64,000 nt of DNA from positions 124,001-188,000 of the forward strand of contig JANQSG010000020.1 of assembly GCA_028284185.1 (NCBI GenBank), written 5' to 3'. The DNA comes from Kangiella sp. Its GTDB lineage: Bacteria; Pseudomonadota; Gammaproteobacteria; Enterobacterales; Kangiellaceae. The notes below the pieces were generated by a model. It worked only from the letters and a program-made list of their open reading frames with translations, ran no database searches and had not been told where the DNA came from. The position numbers and the translations under genes are program-made. The first letter of the stretch is position 1. Each line of letters opens with the position of its first letter. Below are positions 18,089 to 27,041 of this stretch, in pieces.

Positions 18089-18562
18089 ATGATTATTCTT
18101 AAGCAATTAAAATTATTTTTCAGTGCCCTGAGCCTCATGATGATCATTTTGGGCTGTCAGCAATCCAGTGAGTTTAAACTTCTGAGCGGAGAGTCCAAGT
18201 CAATCAAAGATTATCACGGGCAATGGCTTTTGATAAATTTTTGGGCAGAATGGTGTCCGCCTTGCATTAAAGAGATTCCGGAGCTTAATGCTTTGTCTCA
18301 AGACGGGCTACAGGTGTTAGCCGTGAGCTATGATAAGTTGAGTAATCATCAATTAGAGCAGCTAATAGAAAAATATAAGATTAACTATCCTGTTATTGCG
18401 ACAAGCCCCATGCCTTATTTACCTATAGAGCGTCCTTCAGGTTTGCCTGCCAACTATTTATTTACCCCGGAAGGGGAAATGATAGGGCCATTATTAGGCA
18501 AGCAGGATCGTCAGTCGATTAAAGAATTAATCGAGAAAATCGAAAGTTCTCAACTCAAATAA
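18089..18562 (+). CDS. TlpA-like thiol-disulfide oxidoreductase lipoprotein
   Basis: 157 residues. The signal peptide ends in the lipobox ILGC (Cys23). The thioredoxin fold follows with INFWAEWCPPCIKEIPEL near 50-67, where WCPPC is the redox motif typical of TlpA/ResA/CcmG, and a cis-Pro region SGLPANYLFTPEG. It is a periplasmic, membrane-anchored reductase; partners may include cytochrome c maturation or DsbD, but no such genes are nearby. Convergent with bepA, 16 bp apart. Confidence 0.85.
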   Translation: MIILKQLKLFFSALSLMMIILGCQQSSEFKLLSGESKSIKDYHGQWLLINFWAEWCPPCIKEIPELNALSQDGLQVLAVSYDKLSNHQLEQLIEKYKINYPVIATSPMPYLPIERPSGLPANYLFTPEGEMIGPLLGKQDRQSIKELIEKIESSQLK

Positions 18563-18578
18563 CTAATTGTTTAGTTAT

Positions 18579-20048
18579 TTAACCGCGACGTTTTTGATTT
18601 TCCAATAGCTCACGAATTTTTTGTCGTATATTATCCAGTCTTGCCTGAATTCTGGTTTGTGCATAGGGGTCGTGAGAAAAATGCCCCAGCGCGATCTCAA
18701 AATGTTTTTTAGCAGTACGATAATCGCCCACAAGTTCCATGTATTGGCCTGTAGTTTCATGCATTTCGGGAACATGGTTTGCCTGTTGTTGCGCTTTAGC
18801 TAAGGTAAATAAATAATTGGTATTGGTCTTATTTAAATCCGCATAGCGCAATAACAAAAGTTCTGCCTGTCTGGCTTTGCCCAACGATAAATAGGCATTA
18901 GCGGTAGCTAAAATAAGCTTGGTGGAGCCTGGAGCTCGTTGTAACTGCTGCTTCAATAAAGGCAAAGCTTTATCACTGGAGTTATTGGATAAATGAGCTT
19001 CTGACAAACTATAGAGCAGAATATGGTTATTCGGCATCTTTTGGTATAGTTTTTGCAAAACTCCAATGGCTTTTTGGTAATGGCCTTGCGCTTTAAGCAA
19101 TTCGGCATACTGATATTTATCTGCAACAGTAGCTGAATTGGATTTATAGGCTTTAGCCAGATGGGCAAAATGCTTTTCATCCCGCAGTTTTTCAATGCTT
19201 TCGATGCGCGCCTTGACCAGTTGATAGTCAATCGAACTTTGGTGCTCTACCTGTGGATATAAGTCGGCACGGCGTCTGGCATCAGCGATACGATGTTTGG
19301 ATAAAGGGTGGGTCAATAAAATTTCAGGTGGTTTGCGTATGTAGCGACTTTGTTGCTCCAGGGTTTCAAAAAAGCCAGCCGCTCCGCGAACATCGAACCC
19401 TGCTCCTGATAACATGGCGATACCAATTCGATCCGCTTCTTTTTCGTTGTCTCGAGTGTGGCTAATAATAGATTGTTGAACTGCGCCCTGAGTAGCAGCT
19501 AAAGCACCCACGCCAGCTTCCGGGTTTTGAGTGGCAATAATCACTGCACCAATAGTTGCCAAGATAGAAGGCAAAGAAAGTTCGCTTTGTTTTTCCAGGC
19601 GACGAGCCAGATGGCGTTGAGTAACGTGTGCTACCTCATGGCCTAATACTGAAGCCAATTCACTTTCAGACTTTGAGGCGGTAATTAATCCCGAATGAAT
19701 GCCAATGTAGCCACCGGGCAGGGCAAAGGCGTTAATGCTGGGTTCCTGAATCACGAAAAAACGAAAGCTACGGCCTAAAGCATCAGGATTAGCTGCTACC
19801 AGACGATAACCCACCTGCTGAATATAATCATTGATTAAGGGATCCGTCATCAGATAATTGCTGCGTCGGATCTGTGCCATAATCTGATCACCAATTTGCT
19901 GCTCTTTGATTACCGAAAGTGTAGCACCAGCGGCATCCCCTAATTTTGGCAAATCATTTTTATGCAAGTCTGCGGCCCCAAAAGCATTTAAACTAAGGCT
20001 AAAAAATAGTGTAGAGCTTAATGAAATTCGAAATAAGGCTTTGAACAT
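18579..20048 (-). CDS. bepA: Periplasmic chaperone/M48 metalloprotease BepA
   Basis: 489 residues: signal peptide (cleavage after about AFG-A at 24-25), then an M48 zinc protease domain with GHEVAHVTQRH near 138-148 and the third ligand in EKEADRIGIAML near 201-212. A tetratricopeptide repeat region fills about 290-480. BepA helps assemble or degrades outer-membrane proteins such as LptD with the BAM complex. The neighbouring perM gene and the arsC/yfgD homologue match the E. coli yfgD-bepA-perM region. Confidence 0.93.
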   Translation of the reverse strand: MFKALFRISLSSTLFFSLSLNAFGAADLHKNDLPKLGDAAGATLSVIKEQQIGDQIMAQIRRSNYLMTDPLINDYIQQVGYRLVAANPDALGRSFRFFVIQEPSINAFALPGGYIGIHSGLITASKSESELASVLGHEVAHVTQRHLARRLEKQSELSLPSILATIGAVIIATQNPEAGVGALAATQGAVQQSIISHTRDNEKEADRIGIAMLSGAGFDVRGAAGFFETLEQQSRYIRKPPEILLTHPLSKHRIADARRRADLYPQVEHQSSIDYQLVKARIESIEKLRDEKHFAHLAKAYKSNSATVADKYQYAELLKAQGHYQKAIGVLQKLYQKMPNNHILLYSLSEAHLSNNSSDKALPLLKQQLQRAPGSTKLILATANAYLSLGKARQAELLLLRYADLNKTNTNYLFTLAKAQQQANHVPEMHETTGQYMELVGDYRTAKKHFEIALGHFSHDPYAQTRIQARLDNIRQKIRELLENQKRRG

Positions 20049-20247
20049 TAAATAGTTTTCGCAGTCATAAATGGCAATAATTACTTTATATGATGGTGCC
20101 GAGAGCAGAAAAGTTCAAATAGACTTTTGTATAAATGGTGTAAATTTGCCTGTTTTGACAAATCTTTAGCCAATATGGAAGTTTTTACTACCAATACAGA
20201 GACTCTATTCACTATAATCATAGTCATAATAACGACCTATAGATTTT

Positions 20248-21330
20248 ATGACTTCAATATTTACTCGCTGGTTTAAACGTAACTTTTCAAGTCCAGCAAC
20301 TATAGTATTAACCATGCTATTGATCTTGGGCTTTGTCTTTATCTTAACTTTAGGGGAGATTTTAGCACCAATTTTATGGGCTTTGGTTATTGCCTATTTA
20401 TTGGAATGGGTAGTGGGTGCTTTGCAAAAACGGGGTGTAAAGCGCTTATGGGCCGTACTGATTGTATTTATTGGCTTTATCACAACTGCTTTATTGGTAA
20501 TTCTGGGATTGGTGCCATTAATTTGGGAGCAGGGGACTCGTTTGATTGCTGAACTCCCCAGTATTGGTTTGAAAGCCAAGCAAGCCATTCTGGCGTTGCC
20601 TGAAAAATATCCCAATTTTGTTTCTTCCGAGCAGGTGAATGACATTCTGACCAATGTGGGTTCTGAGTTAGGAAATCTAGGTCAAGGATTGGTAACTGCT
20701 TCATTTAGTTCTTTAATAGGTGTCGCTAGCCTATTGATTTATATAGTATTAGTGCCTTTATTAGTATTCTTTTTCTTAAAAGATAGAACTCTGATTTTGA
20801 GTTGGATTGGGCAATGGCTACCGCAAGACCGTCATTTAGCAGAAAGTGTTTGGGGCAAAGTAAATTACCAAATCGGTAACTATATTCGCGGTAAGGTGAT
20901 GGAAATTCTGATCATTGGTACCGTTTCCTACATCGCTTTTGCCATAATGGGTTTGAATTATGCGTTATTGTTGGGTGTTTTAGTTGGTTTCTCGGTGCTC
21001 ATTCCCTACGTCGGTGCTGCTCTGGTGACCATTCCGGTATTATTAATAGGCTTTTTCCAATGGGGCTTTAGCCAGCCGTTTTATATTCTATTTATTGTCT
21101 ATATGGTTATCCAAATCCTCGACGGTAATGTTCTGGTACCGCTACTTTTTTCAGAAGCCGTTAGTTTGCATCCAGTTGCTATTATCGGTGCAATCCTGCT
21201 GTTTGGCGGCCTTTGGGGCTTTTGGGGTGTCTTTTTTGCCATACCGCTCGCTATATTGGTCAACGCCGTACTTGATGCGGTAAAAGAACATCGAGAAGGG
21301 CAGGAAGAACCTCTACAAGTTGAAGAATAA
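20248..21330 (+). CDS. perM: AI-2E/PerM-family permease
   Basis: 360 residues with about eight hydrophobic segments: paired at 20-60, one at 68-92, and a cluster at 155-340. The family pattern ILAPILWALVIAYLLEWVV is at 32-50, with LVPLLVFFFLKDR near 165-177 and LIPYVGAALVTIPVLLIGFFQWG near 250-272. It is divergently transcribed from bepA, as in E. coli. AI-2E transporters export or exchange small molecules or act as Na+/H+ antiporters; the substrate cannot be read from sequence. The C-terminus is acidic (EGQEEPLQVEE). Confidence 0.88.
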   Translation: MTSIFTRWFKRNFSSPATIVLTMLLILGFVFILTLGEILAPILWALVIAYLLEWVVGALQKRGVKRLWAVLIVFIGFITTALLVILGLVPLIWEQGTRLIAELPSIGLKAKQAILALPEKYPNFVSSEQVNDILTNVGSELGNLGQGLVTASFSSLIGVASLLIYIVLVPLLVFFFLKDRTLILSWIGQWLPQDRHLAESVWGKVNYQIGNYIRGKVMEILIIGTVSYIAFAIMGLNYALLLGVLVGFSVLIPYVGAALVTIPVLLIGFFQWGFSQPFYILFIVYMVIQILDGNVLVPLLFSEAVSLHPVAIIGAILLFGGLWGFWGVFFAIPLAILVNAVLDAVKEHREGQEEPLQVEE

Positions 21331-22006
21331 GCTTCATTAGCGGATGGTTTCGCTTTTTCAGCGAGTTACTTTTCCAGACTTGGAAAAGTAACCAAAAGAA
21401 GTTTTCCCTAATATTTAGGTTTTCTTCGAAAACTACCTTTATAAAAGTAAAGTATCTTAACGCACCATGAAATACAGCACTTCCCTGTGCTGGATTTCAC
21501 TATTGCCATCCATCCAAGATGGCAATTGCTAATACTTATCTTTTATTCAGCTAAATATAAGGGGAATTCATGTACAGAATTATCCGTATTATCGTGGGGA
21601 TTTTAATGTTGTATGATGATTTACTAATCTAGATTAGGCTATCAGTCAACTTAAATTCATTGCTTGAAAGTTTAAAATCTTATATTGGCTCTTAAATTCC
21701 CCTTAGAGCTAGCCGCAGTGATAAAAACTAATAGCGTAAATTGGGCAGGGATACCCAATTTAGCAAAGGCGAAACATGGATGTTTCGTTTTGCGGCGCGT
21801 TAAATTAGTTTATATCGCAAGGGTAATGCGTAGCATCTAGCGACAGGGGCGCTTTTCTTTGGTTCATTTCTTTGCGCGGGCAAAGAAATGAACAAGAAAT
21901 TAATCAATAATTCGCTGAGGGCAAGGGGCGAAAAACTTGGTAAATGTTCTATCTTGATTCCCACTTTCGCGGGAATGACATCGAAAAAAGTGTGAATGAA
22001 ATAAAT
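21331..22006 (+). repeat. Composite inverted-arm hairpin element, copy B (non-coding)
   Basis: This 676-bp gene-free region lies between convergent perM and phoH, with the same architecture as copy A but reversed. Left-arm hairpins: 21365-21392 (GTTACTTTTCC, loop AGACTT); 21468-21499 (TGAAAT, CAGCAC, loop TTCCCT); 21503-21525 (TTGCCATC, loop CATCCAA). Right-arm hairpins: 21738-21761 (AAATTGGG, loop CAGGGATA); 21770-21787 (CGAAACAT, GG, ATGTTTCG) with an outer GCAAA/TTTGC; 21862-21893 (GTTCATTTCTTTG, loop CGCGGG). The end is a GATTCCC...GGGAATGAC repeat (21953-21980). The left arm is nearly identical to the right arm of copy A (reverse complement), except that both inner stems have changed with compensating bases. 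Confidence 0.85.
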
Positions 22007-23431
22007 CTATAAAATATCCGACGCATAATCCGCCAGTCTTGAACGCTCACCACGTTTTAAGGTAATGTGCCCTGAGTGTTTCCAGTTTTTAAAGCGATCC
22101 ACCACATAGGTAATGCCGGAAGTAGTTTCGGTTAAATAAGGAGTGTCAATTTGTGCCACATTACCCATACAGACCACTTTGGTTCCAGGGCCGGCGCGAG
22201 TAATCAAAGTTTTCATTTGTTTGGAGGTCAGGTTTTGCGCTTCGTCGATAATGATAAATTTATTAAGGAAAGTTCGCCCACGCATAAAGTTAAGCGAACG
22301 AACCTTAATCCATTTGCGCAGTAAATCGTGAGTCGCAGCGGCTCCCCATTCATCATTGTCTGAGGGTGCAAGCACCTCTAAATTATCCATTAAGGCGCCC
22401 ATCCAGGGAGTCATTTTTTCCTCTTCGGTACCAGGCAAAAACCCAATGTCCTCGCCAACGGAAACGGTAACGCGGGTTACAATAATCTCTTTATAGCGTT
22501 TCATTTCAATGGCCTGTTCCAGCGCGGCAGCTAATGCTAATAATGTTTTACCGGTTCCAGCAGGACCTTGCAGGGTGACAAAGTCGATTTCAGGGTCCAT
22601 TAGTAAGTTCAAGGCATAGCTTTGTTCACGGTTGCGCGCGGTAATCCCCCAGATATTATGGCTATCGGTACGATAATCGGTCAGTAATTCAATTAAAGCA
22701 GTCGGATTGCCATCATCATCTTGTTCAATGGAACGTACTATGGCTTCAAAGTGATCGGCTTCATGGAAAAGGCACTGGTTGGTAAACCATTCTTCGACCA
22801 GTGGGCCTTTGATACGGTAGTAGGTATGGCCATCTTCCTGCCAGGAATCCATATCACGGCTATGAGTCTCCCAAAAGTCCTCTGGTAACTCGAAATAGCC
22901 AGTATGCAGCTGTTCAACGTCGTCTAAAACCTTATCATTAAAGTAATCTTCGGCATGCACTCCGACAATATTGGCTTTAATACGCAGATTTATGTCTTTT
23001 GACACCAGGGTGACAGTTCTTTCAGTATCTTTTTCTTGTAGTGCCAGGGCAACGTTTAGAATAGTATTGTCGGCTTTGGAGCTGGGTAATGACTCAGGCA
23101 GGCGATCCGTATGTTCGCGGATCTGGAAATAAATTTTGCCGTGTTTTGAAATGTCGCCAATTTGCGGTAATACGCCAATATGGATGCCATGAACCATTGG
23201 GTCTTCGTCTTCAGTAGCATTGGACATCAAATCATCAATATAACGGTTTACTTGGCGAACGTTGCGGGCAACTTCGGATAGCCCTTTTTTACCGGCATCA
23301 AGCTCTTCAAGGACTACCATTGGGATCAAAATGTCGTGTTCTTCGAAACGGAAAAGAGCGGCGGGGTCGTGCATTAATACGTTGGTATCTAATACGAAAA
23401 GTCGTTTACCATCGATTTTTTTTCTTACCAT
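22007..23431 (-). CDS. PIN-domain PhoH family ATPase (YlaK/PhoH2 type)
   Basis: 474 residues. The N-terminal PIN nuclease domain (about 8-150) shows LFVLDTNVLMHDPAALF, LEELDAGKKG and TLVSKDINLRIKA, with the expected acidic residues. The C-terminal PhoH ATPase (about 245-470) has Walker A QGPAGTGKTLLALAAA and Walker B FIIIDEAQNLT. PIN-PhoH proteins are RNA helicase/ribonuclease-like; their cellular role is poorly defined. It is followed by the hairpin element, and lies 63 bp downstream of bcp on the same strand. Confidence 0.92.
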   Translation of the reverse strand: MVRKKIDGKRLFVLDTNVLMHDPAALFRFEEHDILIPMVVLEELDAGKKGLSEVARNVRQVNRYIDDLMSNATEDEDPMVHGIHIGVLPQIGDISKHGKIYFQIREHTDRLPESLPSSKADNTILNVALALQEKDTERTVTLVSKDINLRIKANIVGVHAEDYFNDKVLDDVEQLHTGYFELPEDFWETHSRDMDSWQEDGHTYYRIKGPLVEEWFTNQCLFHEADHFEAIVRSIEQDDDGNPTALIELLTDYRTDSHNIWGITARNREQSYALNLLMDPEIDFVTLQGPAGTGKTLLALAAALEQAIEMKRYKEIIVTRVTVSVGEDIGFLPGTEEEKMTPWMGALMDNLEVLAPSDNDEWGAAATHDLLRKWIKVRSLNFMRGRTFLNKFIIIDEAQNLTSKQMKTLITRAGPGTKVVCMGNVAQIDTPYLTETTSGITYVVDRFKNWKHSGHITLKRGERSRLADYASDIL

Positions 23432-23494
23432 GCGGGTTCCTCTGGACTTATTTCTCTTGAATAGAGTGAGGGTGTAAGAGCGAATATGATGTTT

Positions 23495-23965
23495 TTAAAG
23501 ATCTTTGACAGCTGCAAGTACCTCTTCCACATGACCTTTAACCTTGACTTTGCGCCATTCGTGTCGCAATTTACCTTTGTCGTCGATTAGGAAAGTGCTG
23601 CGCTCGATCCCCATATATTCACGACCATACAGCTTTTTCAGTTTAATGACGTCATAGGCTTTACACATAACTTCATCGGGATCGGAAAGTAAATCGAACG
23701 GGAAACCATGCTTGTTTTTGAAGTTTTCATGAATTCTGACGCTATCTCGGGAAACACCTAAAATTTCAGTATTAAGTTTTTGAAACTTTTGATATAAATC
23801 TCTAAAATTTTGGCCTTCAGTAGTGCAACCAGGGGTATTGTCTTTGGGATAAAAATAGATTATCAGATTTTTACCTTTAAAGTCTTTTAGAGAGAGGGTT
23901 TGATCGCCAGTAGCAGCAAGGGAAAAATCAGGAGCTTTTTTATTCAATGTTATGGAACCAGTCAC
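23495..23965 (-). CDS. bcp: Thioredoxin-dependent peroxiredoxin Bcp
   Basis: 156 residues of the PrxQ/Bcp family. It reduces peroxides. The peroxidatic Cys is in KDNTPGCTTEGQNFRDLY near 42-59. The position five residues on, which in E. coli Bcp holds the resolving Cys, is Gln here, so the enzyme would work as a 1-Cys type or use a different resolving thiol (the only other Cys is in EVMCKAYDV near 105-113). The family block YGREYMGIERSTFLIDDKG is intact. It is probably co-transcribed with the downstream phoH gene. Confidence 0.92.
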   Translation of the reverse strand: MTGSITLNKKAPDFSLAATGDQTLSLKDFKGKNLIIYFYPKDNTPGCTTEGQNFRDLYQKFQKLNTEILGVSRDSVRIHENFKNKHGFPFDLLSDPDEVMCKAYDVIKLKKLYGREYMGIERSTFLIDDKGKLRHEWRKVKVKGHVEEVLAAVKDL

Positions 23966-24235
23966 TTGTTCTATTATCTTGTGTATATTTGCTTAGCCAT
24001 TTAGTGAGTGTTAGTTAGCCATCTTTTAATTCTTTTCGATTAAAAAATAAACAGTTGGCTGACTACACAGTCACTGATTTAAAATCCACTTTACGTGAGA
24101 CGATTGGAGATCGCAAGCCCTAAAATTTAAGTTTTTTAGGATCAGAATTAAGTGCTTATTTTTGCTTGTTTTTAATCTCAAGCATAGCTACCATAACGGG
24201 CTAAATACTCGATTTTTCCTACAAGAAGAAGCTTC

Positions 24236-25117
24236 ATGTTTTCTGGCAGCATTGTTGCTATCGTCACTCCGATGAAAGCATCCGATCATAGCGTGGATTT
24301 TGATAAGTTACGAGCTCTGTGCCAATGGCATATTGAGCAGGGAACCAGTGGTATCGTGGTGATGGGTACTACTGGTGAATCAGCCACGATTGCCGAAGCA
24401 GATTACTTCAGGGCTATTCAAACGGTAGCTGAAGAGGTGGCTGGGCGTATCGCGGTGATTGCTGGTACTGGCTCGATTAGTACCGCAAAAACCATTGAAC
24501 TGACTCGCAAAGCGGCAAAATTAGGGGTGGATGCTGCTTTGGTGGTCACCCCTTACTATTGTAAGCCATCGCAAAAAGGTCTTTATCAGCATTTTATGAC
24601 GATTGCTGATGCGGTTGAATTGCCGCTGATTTTATATAATGTGCCTGGCAGAACTGCCTGTGATTTATTGCCAGCGACGGTAGCGGAGTTGGCTGGTCAT
24701 AAAAATATTGTGGCAATTAAGGAAGCAACAGGAGATGTTTCTCGAGTTAAGGAACTTATTGACTTGTGCGATACTCCAATCCAGTTATTAAGCGGCGATG
24801 ATGCCACTTGCCGTGAATTTATTAACGCTGGTGGGCATGGGGTTATTTCGGTAACCGCCAATATTGCACCAGCTTTGATGAGTGATATGTGTCGATTGGC
24901 GTTGGCTGGACAAAGCAAGCAGGCAGAAATTGTTGACCAAAAATTAACTGCTTTGCATCAGGCCCTATTTTTGGAGGCAAATCCGATCCCTGTAAAATGG
25001 GCTATGGCCGCCGTGGGGTTGGTAGAAAATGCAATCATGTTGCCATTGACGACTTTAGATAAAAAATTTCAACCTGCTATTTTAGAAGCACTGGAACAGG
25101 CAAATGTTAAAACATAA
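24236..25117 (+). CDS. dapA: 4-hydroxy-tetrahydrodipicolinate synthase
   Basis: 293 residues. It condenses pyruvate with aspartate semialdehyde, the committed step to lysine and diaminopimelate. GTTGES lies near 43-48 (substrate-binding Thr-Thr), PYYCKPSQKGLYQHF near 107-121 (catalytic Tyr), VAIKEATGDVSRV near 159-171 (Schiff-base Lys), and LLSGDDATCREFI follows. It is immediately followed by bamC (14-bp overlap), the conserved dapA-bamC pair. The 270-bp gap upstream, shared with divergent bcp, holds no gene I can see. Confidence 0.96.
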   Translation: MFSGSIVAIVTPMKASDHSVDFDKLRALCQWHIEQGTSGIVVMGTTGESATIAEADYFRAIQTVAEEVAGRIAVIAGTGSISTAKTIELTRKAAKLGVDAALVVTPYYCKPSQKGLYQHFMTIADAVELPLILYNVPGRTACDLLPATVAELAGHKNIVAIKEATGDVSRVKELIDLCDTPIQLLSGDDATCREFINAGGHGVISVTANIAPALMSDMCRLALAGQSKQAEIVDQKLTALHQALFLEANPIPVKWAMAAVGLVENAIMLPLTTLDKKFQPAILEALEQANVKT

Positions 25118-26186
25118 TAAACAAAGATTCTTATTGATTTTGGCTGCAACGGGCAGCCTTGCTCTTTCCGGCTGTAGCTGGTTTTCAGCGAATGATGGTC
25201 GTGAAGATATCGATGATTCCTATTTGAAAAGCCGTCAAGACCGAGAATTACAAATTCCTGCGGAGGTCACTGAAATCCAGGAAGGGGATCTGTATCAGAT
25301 CCCGCAGGGAGCTGTGATCGTCAATCGTGATCCCAAAGGGCAAATGTTAGGCCTGGAACCACCGCAATTGTTATTAAGCAGTGGTGATGGGGTGCGTGAA
25401 GATCAGGATGCTGAGCACCCAACGGTTTGGCTGCGTGGTCAATCTTCACGTTTTACCGAGTTCGTTGAAGGCTTTGCCTCTTCCAATAATGTTCCTGTGA
25501 TTTCAAAAAATAACCGAAATTTTTTAACTGATTGGTTGAGTGATGAGGACGAAGGACTTGGCGAAGGTCTCGGTTCTTACAATATTGATGGACAGCGACA
25601 TAAATTTAACTTAAGTCTGGTTGCTGAAAACGCAAATGAATTTGCTGTGCAGGCTGTCCATTCGGCCAGTGAGCAGGAAATTGATGGTCAGTGGCGTCAA
25701 ATTGAAACTTCTGATCGAGTAGCCAAACAGTTTTTAAACCAGTTTATTGGTTATTACGATGGAATACGTGATCGTGAAGCACGTGCTCGAATTTTGGCGG
25801 AAGGCAGTATTGATACACGCTTGGGTACGAATCCGCAAGGCCATATAGCCATTGTGACTGAGCGCGAAAAAGCTGCAGTTTGGCAGCAAACGCCTGCAGT
25901 TCTGGAGTATTTGAATTTAGTGATTACTGATCGTGATCAAAGCGAAGGTACCTTCTATTTTAAAGTAGAGGAGCCATCAGGTTTCTTTAGTTCCATTTTT
26001 AGCGATACGAAGGATGTTAAAGTGGATTTGGCGCCTGGTGATTATCGCATTGATATTGAAGATATTGCAATTGGTACTAGTATCAGTTTTAAAAATGAAC
26101 AGGGCGAGCGTTTATCGCCTAATCTGGTTGGTAAGATTTATCCTGAATTCAGTGCTGCTTATCGGAGCCGCAAAATTCGAAAATAA
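25104..26186 (+). CDS. bamC: Outer-membrane assembly lipoprotein BamC
   Basis: 360 residues. The signal peptide has the lipobox LSGC (Cys24), then the long unstructured BamC N-terminus with the conserved DDSYLKSRQDRELQIP that contacts BamD. Two helix-grip domains follow (about 110-210 and 245-355). It is part of the BAM complex that inserts beta-barrel proteins. Overlap with dapA implies co-expression, and a terminator follows. Confidence 0.9.
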   Translation: MLKHNKQRFLLILAATGSLALSGCSWFSANDGREDIDDSYLKSRQDRELQIPAEVTEIQEGDLYQIPQGAVIVNRDPKGQMLGLEPPQLLLSSGDGVREDQDAEHPTVWLRGQSSRFTEFVEGFASSNNVPVISKNNRNFLTDWLSDEDEGLGEGLGSYNIDGQRHKFNLSLVAENANEFAVQAVHSASEQEIDGQWRQIETSDRVAKQFLNQFIGYYDGIRDREARARILAEGSIDTRLGTNPQGHIAIVTEREKAAVWQQTPAVLEYLNLVITDRDQSEGTFYFKVEEPSGFFSSIFSDTKDVKVDLAPGDYRIDIEDIAIGTSISFKNEQGERLSPNLVGKIYPEFSAAYRSRKIRK

Positions 26187-26204
26187 AACTAACAATCTAT
26201 CAAT

Positions 26205-26230
26205 AAACCGCTAGAAATTAGCGGTTTTTT
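26205..26230 (+). terminator. Terminator after dapA-bamC
   Basis: AAACCGCTA (26205-26213), loop GAAAT, TAGCGGTTT (26219-26227), followed by T residues. It separates bamC from the metallo-hydrolase gene. Confidence 0.82.
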
Positions 26231-26252
26231 TAATTTCACTCAAGCGGTTTAT

Positions 26253-27041
26253 ATGGTTTTAAACGATCATCAATCCAGCTTTAAAGTAGCCTCTTTGGGC
26301 TCTGGTTCCAAGGGTAATGCGACTTTGGTTGCTGCTGGCAGAACAAGTCTTATGATTGATTGCGGCTTTACGCTAAAAGAAACCTTGAGTCGCTGTCAAC
26401 GCCTAGGATTTGCAGCAGAAGATTTGAATGCTATTCTGGTAACACATGAACATCAGGATCATATTAAAGGTGCTGGTGCCTTAAGTCGAAAGTTAAAAAT
26501 TCCGATCTATACCAGTCAGGGAACCTATTTAAGTGACAAGTTAGGAGCAGTGGACTTTAGACGCATTAAATCTTATGAAGATTTTGTTATTGGTGATCTA
26601 AACATTAAACCTTTTTCGGTGCCACATGATGCCAGAGAGCCTTGCCAGTTTATGTTTAGTGCTTTTGGCAAGCGACTGGGGGTTTTGAGTGATTTGGGGT
26701 CGATAACCAAACCGATTATAGAGTTATTATCGAATTGTCAGGCTCTGATGTTAGAGATGAATCATGATTTTGAAATGCTAATGAATGGGCCATATCCTTA
26801 TCAATTAAAGCAAAGAGTAGCTGGTAATCTGGGACACTTAAACAATCAACAAACATTGGAACTATTAAAAAAACTCGATTTTGAACACTTGGAACTCATG
26901 ATCGCGACTCATCTTAGTGAGCAGAATAATTGTCCGCAATTAGTACGTAAAGAGTTAGACAGGCTATTTTTAGAACGTCAAGTTCAGGTAAAAGTCGCCG
27001 GCCAATGGGATGGTTTTGATTGGGTTGATATAATCAATTAA
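26253..27041 (+). CDS. MBL-fold metallo-hydrolase (YycJ/VicX-like)
   Basis: 262 residues of the metallo-beta-lactamase fold: ASLGSGSKGNATLV near 13-26, the metal motif LVTHEHQDHIKG near 67-78, and SVPHDAREPCQF and LMLEMNHDFEML further on. It resembles the YycJ/ExoDNase-like group found after dapA-bamC in Pseudomonas and related genera. The substrate is unknown and may be nucleic acid. Its TAA stop shares bases (TTAA, 27038-27041) with the stop of the convergent histidine kinase. Confidence 0.85.
   Translation: MVLNDHQSSFKVASLGSGSKGNATLVAAGRTSLMIDCGFTLKETLSRCQRLGFAAEDLNAILVTHEHQDHIKGAGALSRKLKIPIYTSQGTYLSDKLGAVDFRRIKSYEDFVIGDLNIKPFSVPHDAREPCQFMFSAFGKRLGVLSDLGSITKPIIELLSNCQALMLEMNHDFEMLMNGPYPYQLKQRVAGNLGHLNNQQTLELLKKLDFEHLELMIATHLSEQNNCPQLVRKELDRLFLERQVQVKVAGQWDGFDWVDIIN

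Noticed and set aside
20154-20183. TTGACA upstream of perM as a promoter -35
   Set aside because: At 16-18 bp downstream there is no acceptable -10 hexamer; the better TATAAT at 20213 is too far away.
24112-24150. CCTAAAA...TTTTAGG as a terminator or riboswitch upstream of dapA
   Set aside because: It is a short A/T-rich stem without a following T tract or a recognisable lysine-riboswitch core.
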